A stretch of 8,122 bases of DNA from an uncultured Acidobacteriota bacterium (GTDB lineage: Bacteria; Acidobacteriota; Blastocatellia; Pyrinomonadales; Pyrinomonadaceae). Below, piece by piece: positions 1-4,806 of the stretch. The notes below the pieces were generated by a model, which was given only the letters and a program-made list of their open reading frames with translations, had not been told where the DNA came from and did no database searches. Each line of letters starts with the position of its first letter. Position 1 is the first letter of the stretch. A program made the position numbers and the translations under genes. The stretch spans positions 1 through 8,122 of the forward strand of contig CADEFG010000202.1 of assembly GCA_902826505.1 (NCBI GenBank). The letters are read 5' to 3'.

Positions 1-343
1 ACCAGCGAAGCCGGTAAATTTCCAAAGGTTTTTCATAACCCTGGATCAAAGCGGCGTCTAAATCTGAAACCGATTGGTTAAATTCGTTCAGAAAATAATG
101 CGCGTAACCCTTCCAAAAATGCGCCGCGGGAAATTGCGGAACGAGCGCAATCGCTTCGGCATATTTATCGATCGCCCCGCGATAATTTTTCTGGTTATAA
201 AGCTGGTCGCCCTGTTTGGCGATCTTGCGGGCTTTTTCCAGATCCTTTTTCCGCGGCTGCGCCTGGGCATCAGCGGTCAAGGAAAAAATCGATAACAAAA
301 GCATTAAATAAACAAACCAATTTAAATATTTCGTTCTTTTCAT
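1..343 (-). CDS. Exported TPR-repeat protein, N-terminal part (runs off window)
   Basis: This minus-strand reading frame is open from the ATG at 343 to the window edge: 114 codons, with the C-terminus missing. Residues 1-26 look like a signal peptide: a basic start (MKRTK), a hydrophobic core at about 9-22, and a plausible cleavage site at ADA|Q. Residues 32-110 are helical and fit tetratricopeptide repeats, for example GDQLYNQKNYRGAIDKYAEA followed by a second unit beginning AAHFWKGYAHYFL. TPRs are protein-interaction scaffolds, so a periplasmic or outer-envelope binding role is inferred. A GGAG at 352-355 lies 8 bases from the ATG at 343 but only 2 from an in-frame ATG at 349, so I prefer 343. 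The GGAG sits just after the kinase stop codon (360-362), so the two genes are probably one operon. The specific function is unknown. Confidence 0.8.
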   Translation of the reverse strand, partial: MKRTKYLNWFVYLMLLLSIFSLTADAQAQPRKKDLEKARKIAKQGDQLYNQKNYRGAIDKYAEAIALVPQFPAAHFWKGYAHYFLNEFNQSVSDLDAALIQGYEKPLEIYRLRW

Positions 344-359
344 CTTCATCACTCCAAAA

Positions 360-2435
360 CTATTGCGGAATCACTGTTCCTCTCAACGTCGGTTTCGTTT
401 CCGGTTTGCTGGTCGGTCGCGGTGTCGCCGGTCGCGGCGTGACGGTTGACTGAGTCGGTCGCGGCGTCGTCGGTTTGATGGTCGGCACGGTCACCGGTGT
501 CTGCGTTGTCGTCGTTCTCGTCTTATCGGGAACGGGATCGGTATTGACTGCTGAATTATCAACACTGTTCGACGAGACAACATCCGAATTCGAAATATTG
601 CCCGTATTGGTATTTGCCTGTTCCGCCGTTGGTTCCGGGGTCGGTGACGGCGACGGTTCGGGCGATGGCGTCGCGACATTTGTCGTGCCCGAAACGCTTG
701 GCTGATTCATCAAATACCAGGCAATTCCGCCACCGGCAGCGGCAAGGATCACGAGTCCGAAAAGCGCACCGAGAACCGCAAAGATCAAGCCCTTCCCTTT
801 TTTCTTTGCTGGTCGAGGCTGAACATTCGGCGGCGGCGGTTGGTTCGGGGTCGGCGCGTAATTGGGCGCAACCGGCGGAAAACCCTGTCCCTTATCCGGC
901 ACAAAATCCTGCGTCGGCAAACGCGTTTCCGCTGTGGACGAGGAATTTTCGACCGGCGGCACGGAATCAAACGCCGAAATCGGCTGGGTTTGCGCCAGAT
1001 CGACGACCGGTCTCTGGCTATCAATCCCGATAAACGGAACGGTTTGATCGCCCGTAAAATTCGGCACAGGCGATTCATTGGTCTTGGTCTCGAAACTTTC
1101 CGTCACGGGATTTTGCATCTGCGCGGTTTGATTATTTTGCAGATAATCTGCCGCCCCGAAATCACCGCCGAAAACCTCGGTTTTGATGCCCGATTGCTGC
1201 GCCGGCGGCGGCGCAGCGGAATCAGCCGGAACCGGCAAAACTTCCGTCTTTTGTCCGAAATTCTGCGCGACCGAAACATTTTGCGGTTCGGATTCGATCC
1301 GAATCGTCGAATCGAAATCCTGAATCTGCTCGGTTTTTTCGGCATTGTTTACCGCCGCTGCCGAGCTTTCGGCGCTGCTGTTGCTATTGCCGACCATTCC
1401 AAACGGTATCGTCTGTGCGCCCATCGCTTCTTTCGAAACCGGTTGATCGTTGAAAACAGGCGCCGAAAACTTTTCGGTTTTATCGTCCGGGGAAAACGGC
1501 GAAGACTGCGCGACCGGTGCCGACGGTTCGTCCGCCATATTGAAGGCAATGGTTTTTTCCGATGTATTGCTCTGCATTTTGGCGTAAGTTTCGCGCAAAA
1601 CCTTCTGCATCTCGCGGGCATCGGCAAAACGGTGATCCTGGCTGATCGACATTCCCTTTAAGATCACGTCCGAGATCGCTTTCGGAATTTCGCTGTTGAT
1701 TTCGTTGATCGGAGTGATCGGGTCAGCCTTTCCGCTCAAAAGAAAGTCGGCGCGCGAGAGCGCATCGGGCGGCACAAAATTCGTCAAAAGCTGGTAAAGC
1801 GTCGCCGACAGTGAATAAATATCGCTGCGCGGGCTGGTTCCCGTGCCGCGAATCTGTTCCATCGGCGCGTAATGCGGCGTATAACCGACGACGCTGCCCG
1901 TACTTCCGCTGCCGCTCGTATTTCCGAGATTCGATTGACCGGCAGCAGAATTTTTCGACAATCCGAAATCCAGCAAAACGATATTATTTTCATCCGTCAA
2001 TTTCAGATTTTGCGGTTTGATGTCGCGGTGAATGATCGGCGGTTCGTGCGTATGCAGATAAGCCAGCGCGTCGAGCAATTGGTCTGCCCAAAACAAAACC
2101 CAACTAAGCGGAAATGGTTTTCCGGTCGCCGTCAGACGCTTCGCCAAATCGTCGCCGGAGATATGATCCATGATCAAATATTGATTGTCGTTTTCGATAA
2201 AATGATCGCTGACCTTTGGCAACGCCGGATGCCGGAGCCGCGCCAGCGTTCGCGCTTCGCGTTCGAATGCACCGCCGAGTTGCTCGTCATCGGCGTGCAG
2301 AGTGCGTTTCAGCGCGATCGCGCTGCCGAGCCGCTGATCGACTGCCAGATAAACTTCGCCCATTCCGCCTTTGCCGATTAAATGCACGATTAAATAACGG
2401 TTTTGTAATAATGTATTCGGTGCTAAAGGTTTCAT
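360..2435 (-). CDS. Membrane-anchored PknB-type Ser/Thr protein kinase
   Basis: A 691-residue Hanks-type kinase that transfers phosphate from ATP to Ser/Thr of target proteins. The kinase domain spans about 14-285. Visible elements are the glycine loop GKGGMGEVY (21-29), ATP lysine K43, helix-C glutamate E60, the HRD catalytic loop with D138, K140 and N143, DFG at 156-158, and an APE variant (APME, 190-193). All catalytic residues are present, so it should be active. Residues 289-540 are a disordered linker rich in Ser, Pro and Gln with many T-x-x-hydrophobic sites. One membrane helix (about 549-574) follows a basic KKKGK stop. The outer tail (579-691) is Pro/Thr-rich with TPRPT-like repeats and has no PASTA domain, so what it senses is unclear. 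The kinase would be cytoplasmic and the tail outside. No good Shine-Dalgarno precedes the ATG. The TPR gene follows 16 bases downstream. The kinase call is firm; substrates are unknown. Confidence 0.95.
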   Translation of the reverse strand: MKPLAPNTLLQNRYLIVHLIGKGGMGEVYLAVDQRLGSAIALKRTLHADDEQLGGAFEREARTLARLRHPALPKVSDHFIENDNQYLIMDHISGDDLAKRLTATGKPFPLSWVLFWADQLLDALAYLHTHEPPIIHRDIKPQNLKLTDENNIVLLDFGLSKNSAAGQSNLGNTSGSGSTGSVVGYTPHYAPMEQIRGTGTSPRSDIYSLSATLYQLLTNFVPPDALSRADFLLSGKADPITPINEINSEIPKAISDVILKGMSISQDHRFADAREMQKVLRETYAKMQSNTSEKTIAFNMADEPSAPVAQSSPFSPDDKTEKFSAPVFNDQPVSKEAMGAQTIPFGMVGNSNSSAESSAAAVNNAEKTEQIQDFDSTIRIESEPQNVSVAQNFGQKTEVLPVPADSAAPPPAQQSGIKTEVFGGDFGAADYLQNNQTAQMQNPVTESFETKTNESPVPNFTGDQTVPFIGIDSQRPVVDLAQTQPISAFDSVPPVENSSSTAETRLPTQDFVPDKGQGFPPVAPNYAPTPNQPPPPNVQPRPAKKKGKGLIFAVLGALFGLVILAAAGGGIAWYLMNQPSVSGTTNVATPSPEPSPSPTPEPTAEQANTNTGNISNSDVVSSNSVDNSAVNTDPVPDKTRTTTTQTPVTVPTIKPTTPRPTQSTVTPRPATPRPTSKPETKPTLRGTVIPQ

Positions 2436-2477
2436 TCGTTTGTCGTTGATGATTATTTTCTAAAAAAACTCGATTAA

Positions 2478-2483
2478 ATTATA
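2478..2483 (-). promoter_or_regulatory. Candidate -10 box upstream of the kinase gene
   Basis: The minus strand reads TATAAT, an exact sigma70 -10 match, 42 bases upstream of the kinase start codon in the 86-base gap after the zinc-ribbon gene. No convincing -35 hexamer lies 16-18 bases further up (AAGGCT at 17). The kinase could therefore have its own weak promoter, be read through from 2522-3076, or both. Confidence 0.3.
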
Positions 2484-2521
2484 GCCGATTTTGCCAAAAA
2501 AGCCTTTTCGTCATACCAAAA

Positions 2522-3076
2522 TTATTGATTTGCAATCAATATTTCCGGCGGAAACAGCGCGTCTTGCCCTTTGTGCTGCCAACAACGTCCGCCGCCTTTC
2601 ACACGCCGCGAACAGGGCGTTCCTTTTTTGGTCAGCGCGCCGCAAAAATAAACCGTTTGTGCAGCGGCAGGCGAAACCGTTCCCGTTTGCTGTGCCGGCG
2701 GCTTGATTGTCAAATTTCGGATTGGCAGCGTATTCTGCGTATTTACCGGCAAATTATTGGCGGTCGTTAGTTGTTGGCGGTTTGCATTGCCATTAACTTG
2801 CGATGCTCGGTTCGCCGCCGGGTTGCCCGCATTCGATGAATTTGCCGCCAACTGTTTGGTTGAAATATTTAACGGCTTTTCGCCGCCGCGCCAGTAACTC
2901 CCGATCCCAAAAACACCGAGAAACGCCATCAATACAATAAATATTATCGGCAAGATTCTCTGTAAAACAAAATCGTGTTGACAAACATCACAAAACTTTC
3001 GGCTGTCTTTGAAAGACGGATTCGGACGTTCAATTTTTTCCCCGCATTGACAACAAAAATTCGGAATATAAAACAT
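2522..3076 (-). CDS. Small membrane protein with N-terminal zinc ribbon and C-terminal Cys/His motif
   Basis: A 184-residue protein of unknown function. Residues 8-32 hold two CxxC knuckles (C8/C11 and C29/C32, 17 residues between), a typical zinc ribbon. Residues 41-60 form one membrane helix. Residues 63-140 are a low-complexity Asn/Ala/Gln/Thr linker. The end carries a second putative metal site: C145, C155, C165 and H168, set in TKKGTPCSRRV and CWQH. This end resembles a short Cys/His domain I recall as DUF5763, which I could not verify. A Shine-Dalgarno AGAGG lies 7 bases before the ATG. With no signal peptide, the N-terminal ribbon is probably cytoplasmic and the Cys/His end would then be outside. 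It is the first gene of the minus-strand group leading into the kinase, 86 bases away, so shared envelope signalling is possible but is only inferred from position. Confidence 0.75.
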   Translation of the reverse strand: MFYIPNFCCQCGEKIERPNPSFKDSRKFCDVCQHDFVLQRILPIIFIVLMAFLGVFGIGSYWRGGEKPLNISTKQLAANSSNAGNPAANRASQVNGNANRQQLTTANNLPVNTQNTLPIRNLTIKPPAQQTGTVSPAAAQTVYFCGALTKKGTPCSRRVKGGGRCWQHKGQDALFPPEILIANQ

Positions 3077-3140
3077 TGGGAAACCTCTTCAATCTTCGTT
3101 AGAATGGAAAATAAACAACAACTTCTACTGTTTATCTGAC

Positions 3141-3169
3141 TTGATTTCTCAGGTTGAAAGAATTATAAA
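3141..3169 (+). promoter_or_regulatory. Sigma70-like promoter for the VWA gene
   Basis: TTGATT (3141-3146; 4/6 to TTGACA) is followed after 17 bases by TATAAA (3164-3169; 5/6 to TATAAT). Transcription would start near 3176, giving a leader of about 85 bases before the VWA start codon at 3261. The -10 box overlaps the minus-strand -10 box. Confidence 0.5.
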
Positions 3170-3190
3170 CCATAAAACGATTATTGTTAA
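3162..3190 (-). promoter_or_regulatory. Sigma70-like promoter for the zinc-ribbon gene
   Basis: On the minus strand TTAACA (3190-3185; 5/6 to TTGACA) is followed after exactly 17 bases by TATAAT (3167-3162; 6/6). Transcription would start near 3155 and run into the 2522-3076 gene, leaving a leader of about 80 bases. Its -10 box overlaps that of the opposing plus-strand promoter. Confidence 0.6.
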
Positions 3191-3260
3191 GAAGTTTTTG
3201 AAACAATCGGTCGTGCAACCGCGTTTCGGAAAACAGCGTCTGATTAATTAAAATTCTGTT

Positions 3261-4253
3261 ATGCAATATTCACGCTTTTTTATCATTTTATCATTTTTAC
3301 TGGGCGGCTTTTTGAGCGTTTCGGGGCAAACGGACGATGAACCGATCACGGTTGATTCGTCGATCGTCCGTTTGAACGTCGGTGTCGCCGACCGCAAAGG
3401 ACGCCTAATCACGGATTTAAACCGGCAAGATTTCACGATGCGCGAGTACGGTGTCAAGCAAAATATCCAGCGTTGTGAACCGGTCGTGACACCTTTTTCG
3501 GTCGTTATGATATTGGATATGTCAGGCTCGACCCTCGGTTTTCGCGAAACGATCCGGCAATCGGCGTACCGTTTTGTTGACGCGCTCGCGCCGGATGACC
3601 GCATTGCCGTCATCGAATTTTACGATAAAGTAAATTTGCGCAACGATTTTACGACCGACCGCAAAGCCATCGGCAATTCGATCAGCGTCGCCAACGGACG
3701 CGGTAAAACCCAGCTTTACAAAGCGCTCGATTTCGCGCTCAACAAACTCGTCGGCGAAGGCAAAAGGCGCAAGGCGATCATCGTCTTGACCGACGGGGTC
3801 GATACGGCTCTGCGCGATACGGATCGCGATTTGCTCCAAAAAATCACCGAAAAAGATATGCTGACCGCCATCAAACCCGAAACAAACGACAATCTGAACC
3901 GCGTTTTAAATAAAGCCGACGTGCAGGGCGTCACGATTTATCCGCTCGCGCTGCCGACCGGCGACCCGTCAAAACTCGCCGACCCGCTGCCGATTCAAGT
4001 CGCAATGTACAATGCCGCCCGGTTCAGATTGCAGATTCTTGCCGACCGCACCGGCGGAACGCTCAACGCCATCAATCGTCTCGAAGAAATGGGCAGACTC
4101 TACGCCTCGGTCGCCGCCGAACTGCGGACGCTTTATACGATCGAGTATCAATCTTCGAACGAAAAACGCGACGGCAAATGGCGCGCCATCAAGATCGAGG
4201 TCAACAACGCGGAACTGATTTCGAAAACGCGTCAAGGCTACTTCGCGAAATAA
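3261..4253 (+). CDS. Secreted VWA-domain protein, acidobacterial VWFA-related type
   Basis: A 330-residue exported protein. Residues 1-22 are a signal peptide (hydrophobic 6-20, probable cut at VSG|Q). Residues 30-75 form the beta-rich lead-in typical of the acidobacterial VWFA-related family, with the phrase ITDLNRQDFTMREYG. The von Willebrand A domain follows at about 79-295. Its metal-ion-dependent adhesion site looks intact: DMSGS (86-90), T150 in GKTQLYKAL, and TDGVD (177-181). Such domains bind a divalent metal and a protein partner. I see no lipobox, transmembrane anchor or C-terminal sorting signal, so the mature protein is probably free in the periplasm or outside. An in-frame TAA at 3249-3251 makes ATG 3261 the only nearby start; no clear Shine-Dalgarno precedes it. 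It is transcribed away from the kinase group. The domain call is firm; the ligand is unknown. Confidence 0.9.
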   Translation: MQYSRFFIILSFLLGGFLSVSGQTDDEPITVDSSIVRLNVGVADRKGRLITDLNRQDFTMREYGVKQNIQRCEPVVTPFSVVMILDMSGSTLGFRETIRQSAYRFVDALAPDDRIAVIEFYDKVNLRNDFTTDRKAIGNSISVANGRGKTQLYKALDFALNKLVGEGKRRKAIIVLTDGVDTALRDTDRDLLQKITEKDMLTAIKPETNDNLNRVLNKADVQGVTIYPLALPTGDPSKLADPLPIQVAMYNAARFRLQILADRTGGTLNAINRLEEMGRLYASVAAELRTLYTIEYQSSNEKRDGKWRAIKIEVNNAELISKTRQGYFAK

Positions 4254-4261
4254 GTCCCTAG

Positions 4262-4405
4262 CCTCAAGTCTCAAGGCTCAAGTCATTAAAAACAGACTTT
4301 TATCGCGATTACGTTATTTCGAATTTGAGACACCACACTTAGAAATTTAGACTTGGGGCTCGAGACTTGGGACTTGGAAATTGAGACTTAAAATTCAGGA
4401 CTTGA
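4262..4405. repeat. Heptanucleotide repeats in inverted blocks
   Basis: Three uninterrupted heptads TCAAGTC, TCAAGGC, TCAAGTC (4264-4284) are followed after 65 bases by eight heptads in opposite orientation (4350-4405). These begin GACTTGG, GGCTCGA, GACTTGG, GACTTGG and end in GACTTGA; degenerate units keep the 7-base register. The blocks 4262-4284 and 4350-4372 are inverted copies (18 of 23 identical, 20 of 23 paired with G-U), so they could fold as a long hairpin after the VWA stop codon. No run of T follows, so a classical terminator is not supported. Confidence 0.75.
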
Positions 4406-4430
4406 CAGAAAAGCATAAGATTTGTAGTCT
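4402..4430 (+). promoter_or_regulatory. Promoter of the tRNA-Arg gene
   Basis: A perfect -35 TTGACA (4402-4407) is followed after 17 bases by TAGTCT (4425-4430), which keeps the key T, A and final T of a -10 box. The predicted start near 4437 lies about 10 bases before the mature tRNA 5' end. The -35 is partly made from the last heptad of the upstream repeat. Confidence 0.6.
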
Positions 4431-4446
4431 AAATATTCGCTTTTGC

Positions 4447-4520
4447 GCACCCGTAGCTCAGCTGGATAGAGTGCTTGACTACGAATCAAGAGGTCGCATG
4501 TTCGAATCATGCCGGGTGTA
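4447..4520 (+). tRNA. tRNA-Arg (anticodon ACG)
   Basis: A 74-base cloverleaf. The acceptor strands are GCACCCG (4447-4453) and CGGGTGT (4513-4519), with A4520 as discriminator. The D arm runs GCTC/GAGT. The anticodon stem is CTTGA/TCAAG (4474-4478, 4486-4490) around loop CTACGAA, placing anticodon ACG at 4481-4483. The T arm is GCATG/CATGC around TTCGAAT. Known biology: A34 is normally deaminated to inosine by TadA, letting this tRNA read CGU, CGC and CGA. The first acceptor pair is G-U instead of G-C. CCA is not encoded. It stands alone with its own promoter and terminator. Confidence 0.97.
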
Positions 4521-4542
4521 TTATTAAATTCAATAAGTTAGG

Positions 4543-4563
4543 GGCACTGAAAAGTGCCTTTTT
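4543..4563 (+). terminator. Rho-independent terminator after tRNA-Arg
   Basis: A perfect 6-bp stem GGCACT/AGTGCC (4543-4548, 4553-4558) is capped by a GAAA tetraloop and followed at once by five T (4559-4563). It begins 22 bases after the tRNA discriminator and ends the single-gene tRNA transcript. Confidence 0.88.
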
Positions 4564-4806
4564 CTATTGACTTGCACCTATTGCACACTTTCGCCGTGTT
4601 TTTTACAATATTCCGTGCAAGTGCCACCGTGGTTCCTTTTGAACAATTTGAAAAATAATATCGGAAAACTAGAAAAGGTGGTCTGGTATCAGACCACCCC
4701 GTCACTCTCATTAGTCAGACAACCTCTTCTTTGGCAATGCCAAATACGCTCTGGCGACACCCACAGAGAAACATTTTTCCGATTGGTTTTCCAAACAGTT
4801 TGGAAA
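4564..4806. other. Intergenic region between tRNA-Arg terminator and katG 3' end
   Basis: No gene is supported over these 243 bases. An open plus-strand frame starting at 4567 runs on antisense into katG and lacks a recognisable domain, so I do not call it. The region holds three palindromes: 4677-4698 (terminator-like on the minus strand), 4730-4744 (TTTGGCA-A-TGCCAAA) and 4788-4806 (TTTCCAAAC-A-GTTTGGAAA), the last directly abutting the katG stop codon. Confidence 0.6.
4668..4698 (-). terminator. Likely katG terminator
   Basis: GGTGGTCTG and CAGACCACC (4677-4685, 4690-4698) form a perfect 9-bp stem with a 4-base loop. On the minus strand it is followed by TTTTCTAGTTTT, a broken U-rich tail, 108 bases past the katG stop codon. 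This fits an intrinsic terminator for the perR-katG direction. Confidence 0.7.

Noticed and set aside
840..1661. Plus-strand 273-codon open frame opposite the kinase gene
   Set aside because: It is antisense to the kinase linker, is extremely Arg-rich with no recognisable domain, and comes from the codon bias of the real gene on the minus strand.
4262..4405. CRISPR array or transposon ends
   Set aside because: Units are 7 bases with no unique spacers between them, and there is no transposase or target-site duplication. They are simple heptanucleotide repeats.
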